Part shown: positions 7,856 to 16,913 of the stretch, piece after piece
Position numbering within the stretch: position 1 is the first letter of the stretch
How the letters are laid out: every line of letters starts with the position of its first letter
NCBI RefSeq assembly: GCF_016406105.1
Contig: NZ_CP066308.1
Location: forward strand, 4,190,501-4,254,500
Length of the DNA stretch: 64,000 nucleotides
Source: Brevibacillus composti
Lineage (GTDB): Bacteria > Bacillota > Bacilli > Brevibacillales > Brevibacillaceae
Reading direction: 5' to 3'
Notes under the pieces: generated by a model
Database searches by the model: none
What the model was told of the DNA's origin: nothing
What the model saw: the letters and a program-made list of their open reading frames with translations, nothing else
Position numbers and translations under genes: made by a program

Positions 7856-10456
7856 TTAATCGCCTCTCTTTCTCTTGTACGCGTCTTCGTCTACACGGTG
7901 GTCCGCTTTGTCTTTTGACGAATAGGTTTCGATCTGGACGGCAGAGGAGTTTCCATTACGCGACTGCCTTGACTGCGTAAAGGTGAGGGGCTCGTGGTCC
8001 AGTACGTGGATGACGACGGTATTGCCGTGATATTCAATCCGTAGGTCTTCCCATTCTTCTCTCTTATCGGGCGTAATCTCAATGGTTTGTCCTGATTTGG
8101 TAAATGTTATTTCCGGGAATTCGCCGTCTTCTCGATAGAGAATATAGTACAAATAATCGTTTTTGGTATTGGCCGTATGGCGCAAACCCGGTTGGACCCG
8201 ATCATTCCCTCTGGTAAGTTGAACAACCTGTTCAATCACTTGTGGATTTTTTGGCAATTGTGCATGTTCTTCCGCTACATAAAATTTCTTCAAAATATCT
8301 TTTTGTCCGTAATTGGCACTCGCCAAAGTAACAGTCCCATCTCCTGCACTTTCAAAAAAGGGCCTCAGAACCTTCAAACCCGTAAAATACTCATATCCCT
8401 TCAGCGTGGTTTGTCCAAAACCAATAATAGAGTATTGCGGAACACGAATGGTTTTGTTATCCCATTTACTGTGAAGGGTATCCGCATGCTTTAACAGTGG
8501 GAGGTAATCCAGCTTGACTCGGTCATCTTCGAGCATCGCGTTATAGGGGAAACCGTAAACGGGATCCCTCTTCAGGACAAGCTCCTTTTCAAATAATGTA
8601 CGTGAGGGAAGCAGCTCGTAAACGGCTGGGGCATATTCAGCGATGGCCTTGCCCGCCCCTTCATGGAATACCGGAATCCCAAAGTTATACCCAAACTTAA
8701 TAGCCTGGTACGCTCGAGGTGAGCCTAGAAATGGCGTTCCCATATAGACAATTCGTTTGACCTTTGGCTGATAGGAAGCGGTCGTCAGCAATGTTTCTCT
8801 TACCAGTAGGCCTCCCATACTGTGAGCCACAAGTTGAACCTGTTTTGCCCCACTCGTTCGGAGCGCCTCATCAATCTTTTGTTTCAGATACTTTGCATTC
8901 TCTTTATTGCTCAAACGCCAGTCGTACGGCATGGCAAACAAATCTTTGTTTTTTGTATACCCTTCCTCTTCTAGCCTTTTTACCATGCTTAAATATTGTT
9001 CGACCCTTTTTTCTACATAGTCAAATTTAATCGTGTAGGAGAGAGACTCGATGGCTCGGAATCCCCCATCCGTTCCCTCGGGATTAATCTTGATCCATGG
9101 TGCATACGGAACTACGTTTACGCTATTTTTCTCCGCCGGTTTCAGAGCAAGCTCTATTCGGTGACGAAGATCGCCAATCCCGAATCCTATGTCAACAAGG
9201 CCGAGCCATGCCTCTCTTACTTCTCCCTCTTCCTCCGCTTGAAGACGGGACCCGCCAATACCGGGGATCAAAATGATCGGAATGGTGTAAGTCTGGAGGC
9301 TTAAGCGATAGGCGTGGTTTGTGATGGCCGAGCTGCGGCTTGCATAGACCTTGATGTAGTAGGTCCCAGGGTCGCCGTTGTAAACAATCTCTTCGTCCTT
9401 GTTTTTGGACTTTTCGGAAGAGGCGACCTGTTTGCTGCTGCCGTCAAACAGCTGTATATCCAAATCCATCGTCTCTGGTATGTCTGTCAGTTTCACCACG
9501 ATGGTTGAGGCCTTTTTTACGGAGAATTGATAGTAATCCACATCCTCTTTTCGGTGCAGGTTCGCGGTTATCTGCGCGGCTTCCAGTTTCGCGGATTCGC
9601 GTATGCTGTTATTCGGCTCGTATGGATCTGGCTTTCCCTCTTGTCCCGTGCGAAGGTCGGCGCGCAGTTGGTAGTAGAGTTGGTTGTTATAGCTGCGATT
9701 GTTCCCGACGACACGGACGTAGTACCTCTGTTTCTTCTCTACGCCGATGTTTTCAACCTTCCGCACTTTCCCCTCGCTATTTTTTGAATTCCCCAGCTCC
9801 CTTTTCTCCTTGTCGTAGACATAGATATCGTAGTCGGCGGAAGGGGGCAGGCTTAACGTAAATGTCAGTGTGCCGTGATCCCTGGGCTCAATTTTCCAGG
9901 TGTCCACATCGCTGCTCGACCTGATTCTGCCAAAAGCATTGTTCCCCGCAAACATGTAATCCGCTTTTTCAAACGTATCATTGGACTCGACTTCATACGT
10001 TTTAGACTCTTTGCTTAATGCCGCTTTGCTGGGCTTGCGGCCGCCTGAATATTGACGGTAAAAACGGCGGGCTCCCTCCTCGATCTCTTCTTGGTCCAGC
10101 TCCTCGCCATCCCCCTCTGACTCCGGGTAACCATCTGGAGCTTCACCTGTGGCGGCCTCCTCTTCTTCTGTCCGTTCTGGCGCGGACGATCCTAACTCAT
10201 CTGCAGGCGCCTCGTGACCGTCTTCCGGGACGCCATCCGGCGATGAATCTTCTCGGGGTGCTTCCATATCAGGCGCGTCTGTTTCGCTGTCCGCCTGCTC
10301 CGGGGCTTCGGGCTCCATTTTCCGCCATTCCCCGACACCGGGCTGTCCGGCGAGCTGAAGCTTTTCACTCGCTATGCCTGCGGGTATGCTGCCCGATATC
10401 AGCAAGGCCGCCATCGCGACTGTGCACGTGATCCTCGCAAAGCGCTTTTTCATCAA
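7856..10456 (-). CDS. Secreted LCAT-type acyltransferase/lipase with two PPC domains
   Basis: An 866-residue exported protein. It has a signal peptide (MMKKRFARIT to about residue 30), an acidic low-complexity stretch (about 45-130), two beta-sandwich pre-peptidase C-terminal domains (about 155-265, opening EVESNDTFEKA, and 277-388, opening DPYEPNNS) and an alpha/beta hydrolase domain of the lecithin:cholesterol acyltransferase type. IPGIGGSRL forms the oxyanion region, AHSMGG carries the nucleophile near Ser546, and SAGDGTV and EEHAQLP supply the likely Asp and His. It probably acts on lipids or glycerol esters outside the cell. It follows the 1318-residue surface protein by 81 bp. Confidence 0.82.
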   Translation of the reverse strand: MMKKRFARITCTVAMAALLISGSIPAGIASEKLQLAGQPGVGEWRKMEPEAPEQADSETDAPDMEAPREDSSPDGVPEDGHEAPADELGSSAPERTEEEEAATGEAPDGYPESEGDGEELDQEEIEEGARRFYRQYSGGRKPSKAALSKESKTYEVESNDTFEKADYMFAGNNAFGRIRSSSDVDTWKIEPRDHGTLTFTLSLPPSADYDIYVYDKEKRELGNSKNSEGKVRKVENIGVEKKQRYYVRVVGNNRSYNNQLYYQLRADLRTGQEGKPDPYEPNNSIRESAKLEAAQITANLHRKEDVDYYQFSVKKASTIVVKLTDIPETMDLDIQLFDGSSKQVASSEKSKNKDEEIVYNGDPGTYYIKVYASRSSAITNHAYRLSLQTYTIPIILIPGIGGSRLQAEEEGEVREAWLGLVDIGFGIGDLRHRIELALKPAEKNSVNVVPYAPWIKINPEGTDGGFRAIESLSYTIKFDYVEKRVEQYLSMVKRLEEEGYTKNKDLFAMPYDWRLSNKENAKYLKQKIDEALRTSGAKQVQLVAHSMGGLLVRETLLTTASYQPKVKRIVYMGTPFLGSPRAYQAIKFGYNFGIPVFHEGAGKAIAEYAPAVYELLPSRTLFEKELVLKRDPVYGFPYNAMLEDDRVKLDYLPLLKHADTLHSKWDNKTIRVPQYSIIGFGQTTLKGYEYFTGLKVLRPFFESAGDGTVTLASANYGQKDILKKFYVAEEHAQLPKNPQVIEQVVQLTRGNDRVQPGLRHTANTKNDYLYYILYREDGEFPEITFTKSGQTIEITPDKREEWEDLRIEYHGNTVVIHVLDHEPLTFTQSRQSRNGNSSAVQIETYSSKDKADHRVDEDAYKRKRGD

Positions 10457-10537
10457 AAAACCCCCTCTAGCCTGTTTCTTCTTTTACCGTAGAAAAAGAC
10501 AGACAGAGGGGGCAAATAAATTTCCATTCACAGGCAC

Positions 10538-13500
10538 CTAGCGCGTGGTGTGATTGCGTATTCCTTGACGTTCCCAGGCGTTGGCTGTGACGGTAAACGG
10601 CACACGGTAATCCGCGATGTCATGGCCGGTACCGTTTTGTTTTTGGGGAAAGGCAAAACCCTTCTCGGCCCCAAAGCGGAACCGAACGGTAAAATAGACG
10701 GCATAGGAAGCTCCTTTTTGAAACCCTTTCTGCTTGTCCCCCATCAAGGGAGTGTCCACGCCCATCTCGCGCTGCCCCAGCTTAGGCACGGTATAGGACG
10801 GCCCCTGCCACCAAAGCGGCGTCGTCTTTTTTAAAGCCAAAGTGGATTGCAGCGGGGTCTGCCGCAGTCCCGTCTCCGAGATCCACGACTGAGCTCCCGC
10901 AATCTCCGGGTACTGGCCGCTGACCGGATGCTGATGGCGCGGCTCCAGCAGGACATGTGTCAGGATGCGCTCGCCCGCGTAAAAATCATCCGGCTTGTTG
11001 GCGGGATAGCGGTCGCGGGCCGTGTATTCCAGCCACTCGGCTGTGTGGCGGAGAACCCCTTTCGCATTAGGCTCAAACACCTCGAAGGTACGCTCGCTCC
11101 CTTTTACGGTGACGGTATATCTCCCCGTCATCTCTTGCACGATGGTCTCCGCACTGCACGTTTCCTCTCCCTCCTCATCTTCGGAGCAACGGTCGTAATT
11201 CACGTCGAACTGCACGCGGTAATCGACCGTGATGACAAATCCGTTGATGGACGCCTGGTATTTGATTGACTGCAGGGTTTGTCGCCAAGTGGTTTGCGTA
11301 GGGACAACCGTCCCCGTGTAGAGATAGTCGCCGCCTGCGGAAGCGCTGCTCACCCGCCACTCCTGCGGGTTTCCGGGGCCGCCCACACGAAGGTCCAGCA
11401 TAGTCGGGGCGTAGAACGCCATGCTCTTCGCATCGGCGATCGAGCCGGGAGTGGCTGTCACGCTGACATTCTTGATTCCTTCGCCGCTCACAGACTGATA
11501 GAGCTGGGCCTGGTAGGCTTGAATATTTTGATTGATCTCCTGTTTGATCCGCTCGTAGGCTTGATTGATCTTGGTCTGGCCGATGACGACGCGAATGGTC
11601 GCCGGCTCCCGCTCCCAAACGCCATCCAGATGGGTGGTCAGCTTTTGCAGTTCGCGGCCGCCGCTGTCGATGATGATCAGCTCAATTTCCCCCCCGTCCA
11701 GATTGCCTCCTCCCCCCGGAGGCGCAGGAATCTTCAGCTCCTCTTTGACGGAAACGGGCCACTGTGCGCGGTTATCCGGCCAGACGGTTTCATGTTCAGG
11801 CCTGTTTTTTTCCGGATTGATGTTGGCAATGAAGTTCTCCGATTGCTGCGGGTATTTTGTCGGCACGGTAATTTTTCGCACTTCGCCGGGCCTGAAGTTC
11901 TTGACGTCAAGTCTGGTCGCCTGCTCCGAGCTTTCCCAGCGAACCGCCAAAATCGTGTCGTGAGCTTCTTTGCCCTCGTTTTTCACATCGAAGGTAATGG
12001 TCGCGTCTGTGCCGGCCGCCTGCGGGTCTTTCGGGGAAATGGCAAAGCTGCTCTTGATGATGAGCAGGTTTTCACCCTCCGGCTTTGGCGCCCCCTCTCC
12101 GATTTGAACAAAGAAAACTCCGTCGCAATGGGCGTATCGGCTGTTATCCGGGTAAAAATAAATTTTGTACAGGCCTTCCAAGGCTAGTCCGTCAGCGCCT
12201 TTGGGAAAATTGAGGGTGTGCTCGAGTCGAGGCGAGTTGGAACTGCCTAGCCACTTCCCGTCTCGTCTCGGGGACCACTGCTGTGTTTTCGGATCCAGAT
12301 AGAATATTTGGTATTCAGAGGCTACTTCCGGATAGAAACGGAGGGAATGCTCACTGGTAAAACCCTCTGGAGACATCTCTATCTTTTCTCCACGCTTCAC
12401 CGAGCGCTCCCATTCAACTTGACCCCCTTGCCTTACCAACGCGACATCCAGGATAAAACAAGATTGGTTGGTTTTCAGGTAAAGTACAAATTCGAAGATA
12501 CAGCCGTCATCCGAGACAAACATCACCTGCAGCGCGTCTCCCGCACGGATATGGGAAGGGAGAAGGAGTTGGAACTTTCCGTTTGCTTGCAACGGTCCGC
12601 TCAAGGGCGATTTGGTGGATCCTTTGTTCAGGTACCATTTCCCTGCCATATTGGCGGAAAGCATTAAGTGGGTATCGTAACCTTCGGCCGTTTTCGTGAA
12701 ATGGTCTATGGATGCTTTCACTCCGAAAACAGGTTCGATGTAATCGCCAGAAGGAGGGAATTCATGGGGCGGCTGACCGTGTATTTTCGCGCTGAGCTGT
12801 TTTTGCATATCGATAGTGCAGGCTTGATCCTTCACTTTGATGGTGATTTCCCAGTCGCATTCCGGCCGTTTGGCATAGTTGGTATTGGACATGTCTAATT
12901 TCACTTTGTATGTCTTGCCCGGCTCAAGCGGAACAAAAGCAGCAGATGTCTTCGACCCGTAGGGAAGTGTTAATCGGTCAGACTGGTAAGGATCCGGCCT
13001 GTCTCTATTATCGTAGCCGACAGGGAGTTTTTCCGTCTTTCCATCTGGCAAGGTAACAAGCCAGTAGGTATAATGCGGCTGCTTATTCCCGTACTTGTCG
13101 ATATAGTGCGTAATCATGCTAACCTGTTGTCCCGGTATCACTTCGATGACGCTGCCGCTTGTTGTGTAGTCATTGTTAACCTGAACGATGGGGCATCCGT
13201 CTTCTCCTTTTTTACCGGAACTGGCGTAAAACACTTTTTCCCAGCACAAGGTTCCATCGTCGCTGGTGTATGTGATCGTGAAGCTCCCGGCGTCCGCATA
13301 ATCCAACACTCCGACATTTCGATTTCCTCCGGAGCCGGTGCGCAGGGGGATTCCATTTTGGGTGAAGGTTCCCGGCTTGGAGGCGGTGATTACCAAGCGG
13401 TCTTCTTCTTTGATGTATACCGTGTCTCCGCCGCTTGTCACACCTTTCAGTTCGCGGTCGCTGTTATCGCTTTCTACTCGGATATCCATGGTGGTTTTTT

Positions 13501-14494
13501 GGCAGCCTTTGGGCGGGGGTGGGTCTTCGGGAGCGGGAGGCGGGTCTTCTTTGGGTGGGGGTGGGGTTCCAACGGTGAACTTATAAAAATACGGAACGCC
13601 CGGGCCGTTTACGGCGGGGGCGTTTTTGGTGTTACGTGCATGGGAGTCTGTAAAAAGAATTCTCGCTTCATAGTTACCTGCTTTTGTAGGTATCCAGGTC
13701 TTTTGTGGAAAATTGACTGTCTGCCCACTTCCATTACCTTCACCAGCAATTGGATAGTCAGTAATTGATTCGTAAAATGCTTTTTCCGTTTGTCCAGTAT
13801 CTAAGTTGTAAATGTAATAATTATACACTTTGAGACCACGGTTGTAGATGCTATAGTCTTTCCCCCAGGCGGTAATAGTAACAAGGTCGCCAACATTGTA
13901 CGTTGTTTTATCAGTCCTAATGGCTCCGTCTGGGCGCTGCGTAGTAGTAAAGCTCGTAACACCGACAAAGGAGCCTTTTTCACCTGTACGGGATGGGCGA
14001 AAGGTAAAGGCATTTCCCCTACCTCCGGACATTTCAGCTACTTTGGAGAGGAGGTAGCCGGTGTACGTGTCTCCTCCCCCTCCGCTAATAACCCCACCAT
14101 GCAGCCCGTTTTCAGACTTCAAAAAGGCAGGATTACCATTAAAAAGTTGGGCCCAAGCTATGGCCTCAGCCTGATCAACAATTGGATAGCCGTTATCGGC
14201 TTTTTCTAAAGCTCGGGAGTAGTTAGCGACTTTACCGCTTCCACTCGTTGCCCCGCTATAGTTTACATCTGCTATGGTTAAATTCATCCGTTCATTATTA
14301 AATCCAAATCCAGTTAGAAAATGGTCCTCACTATCCTGAACGATTTTGTCATGGTCTAACCATCCAGCAAATCTATCTTTTAGGTCCGGATTAGATGGAG
14401 ATGCCTCTGACTCATAAGGGAAAGTCATGAAGCTATTTCCAATCATCACCGCTAATAATATCATTCTCCCAATTTTATCCCACATACCCCTCAT
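10538..14494 (-). CDS. Large exported protein with four tandem cysteine-bracketed domains and a CARDB-like domain
   Basis: A 1318-residue protein I cannot assign to a named enzyme family. It has a signal peptide ending near ESEA (residue 31), an N-terminal region of about 280 residues, and a proline-rich linker (about 311-329). Then come four successive segments, each opened and closed by a cysteine: 331-417, 434-546, 559-665 and 679-790. A CARDB-like beta domain follows (about 808-925), then a C-terminal region. The regular cysteine spacing suggests four related disulfide-closed beta domains. It starts 13 bp after the SLH gene and is probably a cell-surface scaffold or adhesin. Confidence 0.75.
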   Translation of the reverse strand: MRGMWDKIGRMILLAVMIGNSFMTFPYESEASPSNPDLKDRFAGWLDHDKIVQDSEDHFLTGFGFNNERMNLTIADVNYSGATSGSGKVANYSRALEKADNGYPIVDQAEAIAWAQLFNGNPAFLKSENGLHGGVISGGGGDTYTGYLLSKVAEMSGGRGNAFTFRPSRTGEKGSFVGVTSFTTTQRPDGAIRTDKTTYNVGDLVTITAWGKDYSIYNRGLKVYNYYIYNLDTGQTEKAFYESITDYPIAGEGNGSGQTVNFPQKTWIPTKAGNYEARILFTDSHARNTKNAPAVNGPGVPYFYKFTVGTPPPPKEDPPPAPEDPPPPKGCQKTTMDIRVESDNSDRELKGVTSGGDTVYIKEEDRLVITASKPGTFTQNGIPLRTGSGGNRNVGVLDYADAGSFTITYTSDDGTLCWEKVFYASSGKKGEDGCPIVQVNNDYTTSGSVIEVIPGQQVSMITHYIDKYGNKQPHYTYWLVTLPDGKTEKLPVGYDNRDRPDPYQSDRLTLPYGSKTSAAFVPLEPGKTYKVKLDMSNTNYAKRPECDWEITIKVKDQACTIDMQKQLSAKIHGQPPHEFPPSGDYIEPVFGVKASIDHFTKTAEGYDTHLMLSANMAGKWYLNKGSTKSPLSGPLQANGKFQLLLPSHIRAGDALQVMFVSDDGCIFEFVLYLKTNQSCFILDVALVRQGGQVEWERSVKRGEKIEMSPEGFTSEHSLRFYPEVASEYQIFYLDPKTQQWSPRRDGKWLGSSNSPRLEHTLNFPKGADGLALEGLYKIYFYPDNSRYAHCDGVFFVQIGEGAPKPEGENLLIIKSSFAISPKDPQAAGTDATITFDVKNEGKEAHDTILAVRWESSEQATRLDVKNFRPGEVRKITVPTKYPQQSENFIANINPEKNRPEHETVWPDNRAQWPVSVKEELKIPAPPGGGGNLDGGEIELIIIDSGGRELQKLTTHLDGVWEREPATIRVVIGQTKINQAYERIKQEINQNIQAYQAQLYQSVSGEGIKNVSVTATPGSIADAKSMAFYAPTMLDLRVGGPGNPQEWRVSSASAGGDYLYTGTVVPTQTTWRQTLQSIKYQASINGFVITVDYRVQFDVNYDRCSEDEEGEETCSAETIVQEMTGRYTVTVKGSERTFEVFEPNAKGVLRHTAEWLEYTARDRYPANKPDDFYAGERILTHVLLEPRHQHPVSGQYPEIAGAQSWISETGLRQTPLQSTLALKKTTPLWWQGPSYTVPKLGQREMGVDTPLMGDKQKGFQKGASYAVYFTVRFRFGAEKGFAFPQKQNGTGHDIADYRVPFTVTANAWERQGIRNHTTR

Positions 14495-14507
14495 GTGTCT
14501 CCCCCAA

Positions 14508-15404
14508 TTATCGGGTATTCTTGCGGACTAAATGTGGCAATTCATCATAGTTGTAAGCTGCAATTGCTTTAGATTGTCCCGAGTTCTTTACAGTAAAGCT
14601 CATGTATTTGACCGCACTTGTATTTACCGTGAAATCACCAGAGTAGTACGAAGTTACAGTATCATTATTGAATCGTATTAGGAGTCTAATATTTTTCCCG
14701 CTGACTACAGGTATTCGCCCTTTCAAAACCCCTCCAGAAACTTTCAAGGAATTATGAAATTGCAATGCAATATTCTCCCCAACTTTTATATCATTCATAT
14801 ATTGGTGAAGGAGGAATAAGGCATAGGCTTCCTCCCCGCGACTAACAGTTCCAAAACCGTCATATGCGGTTGTCGATACCCCGTTAACAAACTTGCCCTC
14901 TTTTTTGGGAAGCCAACCACTGTCTACTGCGGCATCTGAGTATACCTGCCGTGTTTTTAAGTAACCTATGGAGGTGCTTTTCCAAGCATTGTACATAAGC
15001 AAAGATGCTTCCTCACGATTGATAACCTTGTTTGGGTTTACAGGTACACCATCCAAAACCCCATCCTTCAAGGCCCGTTCATAGTAAACCATTGCCCAAT
15101 GATTAGCTGGGAACTCGGACAGCTCTTTCCCCTGTGTAAGACCCTTTGCATTAACCAGTCCACTTACCAAGTCAGCCTGGGTAATCGGTTGCTCCGGCCG
15201 GAAATTTCCATCGGGAAAAAGCCACATGAGTTTGTTTTGAATTGCATATTGAATTACATCTTTATATTGATGGTTCTGATAATCCGTCTGTTGTCCAGCT
15301 TTTGGAGCAGCAGCAAGTGTAGTCTTTGTACCCGCAACAACTGTTCCCGTCAAGAACATTACCGAAATCAACATAATAGGGAGTAGTTTTTTCAATTGGT
15401 TCAC
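14508..15404 (-). CDS. SLH-domain surface protein
   Basis: A secreted protein of about 298 residues with S-layer-homology motifs (FPDGNFRPEQPITQADLV and KVINREEASLLMYNAW, with DAAVDSGWLPKKEGKFVNG as a third, weaker one). Such modules bind pyruvylated wall polymer. I prefer the GTG at 15404, behind GAAGGGGG, over the ATG eight codons upstream. The signal peptide reads VNQLKKLLPIMLISVMFLTG. The C-terminal 100 residues form a beta-rich domain of unknown role. It lies 13 bp before the large exported protein and may anchor that system to the wall. Confidence 0.82.
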   Translation of the reverse strand: MNQLKKLLPIMLISVMFLTGTVVAGTKTTLAAAPKAGQQTDYQNHQYKDVIQYAIQNKLMWLFPDGNFRPEQPITQADLVSGLVNAKGLTQGKELSEFPANHWAMVYYERALKDGVLDGVPVNPNKVINREEASLLMYNAWKSTSIGYLKTRQVYSDAAVDSGWLPKKEGKFVNGVSTTAYDGFGTVSRGEEAYALFLLHQYMNDIKVGENIALQFHNSLKVSGGVLKGRIPVVSGKNIRLLIRFNNDTVTSYYSGDFTVNTSAVKYMSFTVKNSGQSKAIAAYNYDELPHLVRKNTR

Positions 15405-15534
15405 GGTATAAAATCCCCCTTCAGCCAACTTAGGATATTACTAAATTCTTGTTCAATGGTTTCTTACAAAGTAGGAAGAAATTCTGCCCCATACTTAGGA
15501 GCTGAAAAAGAAGCACAAAACTTGTTGGACAGCC

Positions 15535-15930
15535 CTAGAAAGACTGACTATACATCTGCTCCTCCATAAACTTCTGCAACCTCTCTTCCGTTACATCCCC
15601 TTCCAACTTACCCACTATTTCCCCTTTTTTCAAGACAAAAACCGTTGGCGTTACCTGGGCACCGAGCGCAATCGCCTTTTCCAACTCTCTCTGCTTATGG
15701 ATGTCCAGCCTCTCGACCTTCCTGGCAGGGAGCGCTTTGACGGCCTGTTCGAATTTCGGGGTGAAGCTGCTGCAGTACCCGCAGGTATCGCTGTATACGT
15801 ACACGACTCTCGGTTGTTCCTCTCCCGCAGCGGCGGACAGGAGCGCCGCCACAAACATGCAGCCCAAAAAGATTGCGCTGCCCCACAGCCAAATTGGCTT
15901 TAGGCCTCGTTTTTTCTGTCCCGTCTTCAC
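15535..15930 (-). CDS. Membrane-tethered thioredoxin-like protein
   Basis: A 131-residue protein with one N-terminal membrane anchor (LWGSAIFLGCMFVAALLSAA) and an extracytoplasmic thioredoxin-like domain: VYVYSDTCGYCSSFTPKF holds the CxxC redox pair, and VTPTVFVLKKG holds the cis-proline. It is a candidate disulfide oxidase, reductase or isomerase outside the membrane. It lies 130 bp upstream of the SLH gene on the same strand with no terminator seen between them, so the cysteine-rich 1318-residue protein downstream is a plausible client. That link is inference. Confidence 0.8.
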   Translation of the reverse strand: MKTGQKKRGLKPIWLWGSAIFLGCMFVAALLSAAAGEEQPRVVYVYSDTCGYCSSFTPKFEQAVKALPARKVERLDIHKQRELEKAIALGAQVTPTVFVLKKGEIVGKLEGDVTEERLQKFMEEQMYSQSF

Positions 15931-16234
15931 GATTTATCCCCCTTGCAAGACTATTTGCTGATAGTGGGCTTCCGGCTATCATTTCATTACCCCATGACCT
16001 GCCGGGTCTGCCCGCCAATTACGCCCACCCAAGCACCCGCTTGATCGACGAGCACTGTATCGCCACGCTATCTCATTGTCAAGGAACAACGGCCAAAGCA
16101 AGTCTGGTGATCCGCGAGCACTCGGCCTGCTTCCCAACCCAGACCCTCGCTGCCGGACTGCGGACTGCCTTCCCTTCCCGGGCACCATCCACCCGGACTG
16201 CCTTCCCGCTCATTATGCATTTCCTCCCTGGGAC

Positions 16235-16260
16235 AAAAAAAAGCCGGTCATCCGACCGAC
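16235..16260 (-). terminator. Intrinsic terminator of ywfO-ywgA
   Basis: On the minus strand GTCGGTC pairs with GACCGGC around a 4-base loop and is followed by eight T. It lies about 130 bp past the ywgA stop codon, with a repeat array between. Confidence 0.75.
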
Positions 16261-16261
16261 G

Positions 16262-16375
16262 TTTATCCTGGCTGCCTGTTTTTGTCCAGACTTCCTGCAT
16301 ATTCACTTTGCCTGTTTCTGTCCAAAAATGCCTGTTTATTCACTCGCCTGTTTCCCGCACGTTTCCCCAACACAA
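16262..16375. repeat. Degenerate short tandem repeat, array 3
   Basis: The word TGCCTGTTT or CGCCTGTTT recurs four times at 17-45 bp spacing, interleaved with TGTCC and ATTCACT. A related patch with ACTGCCTTCCC twice lies at about 16150-16210. These repeats are the only structure I see in the gap between 15931 and 16388 besides the terminator at 16235-16260. Confidence 0.5.
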
Positions 16376-16388
16376 AATAGACGTTCCC

Positions 16389-16913
16389 TTACATCAAAGC
16401 AGCGGGATTGGCTTTCATCAGCGCCCGCAATTCCTCGATGAGCTGCAGCCCCTTCTGAATCTCTTCTTCCGAATAGCGCTGCTTGCTTTTAAACGTAAAA
16501 ATTTTCGCTTTCATCTCTTCATAGGGAAGGTGGTTAAAATAAAGAATCGTCGAGACCAGCTCCAGAAAGCGAGAGTTCTCCTCGTTCATGCGCAGGATGA
16601 CCTCTTCGCCTTTTCCGAAATCCACCTCGTGAAAACGCAAAAAATCCCGTCCGGTATCATTTAGCGTATACCGGTACATGTGGATGGCCCCTTTGGTCTC
16701 CACCTGCTCATCTAATAGCCCCATGTTGCACAGCTCGTCCACCCGCAAGGTGAGCTCCTCCGAATAGGGGCCGTACATGTGAAATTCAAATCTCTCGTCG
16801 AAGTCGATATCGAGCTGCTTTGCTATGTATACCATCTTCTGCAGTTTTTTCCGCCCGCTTACTTCCCCTACGATCTCGATTAAGCGTATGATTTTGGCGT
16901 GACGCTTAAGCAT
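16389..16913 (-). CDS. ywgA: YwgA family protein
   Basis: A 174-residue protein of unknown biochemical role that in Bacillales is paired with the HD-domain phosphohydrolase YwfO. It reads MLKRHAKIIRLIEIVGEVSGRKKLQKMVYIAKQL, then a winged-helix-like region (FHMYGPYSEELTLRVDEL). No export signal. Its start overlaps the end of the ywfO gene by 8 bp, so the two are translationally coupled. Confidence 0.82.
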   Translation of the reverse strand: MLKRHAKIIRLIEIVGEVSGRKKLQKMVYIAKQLDIDFDERFEFHMYGPYSEELTLRVDELCNMGLLDEQVETKGAIHMYRYTLNDTGRDFLRFHEVDFGKGEEVILRMNEENSRFLELVSTILYFNHLPYEEMKAKIFTFKSKQRYSEEEIQKGLQLIEELRALMKANPAALM

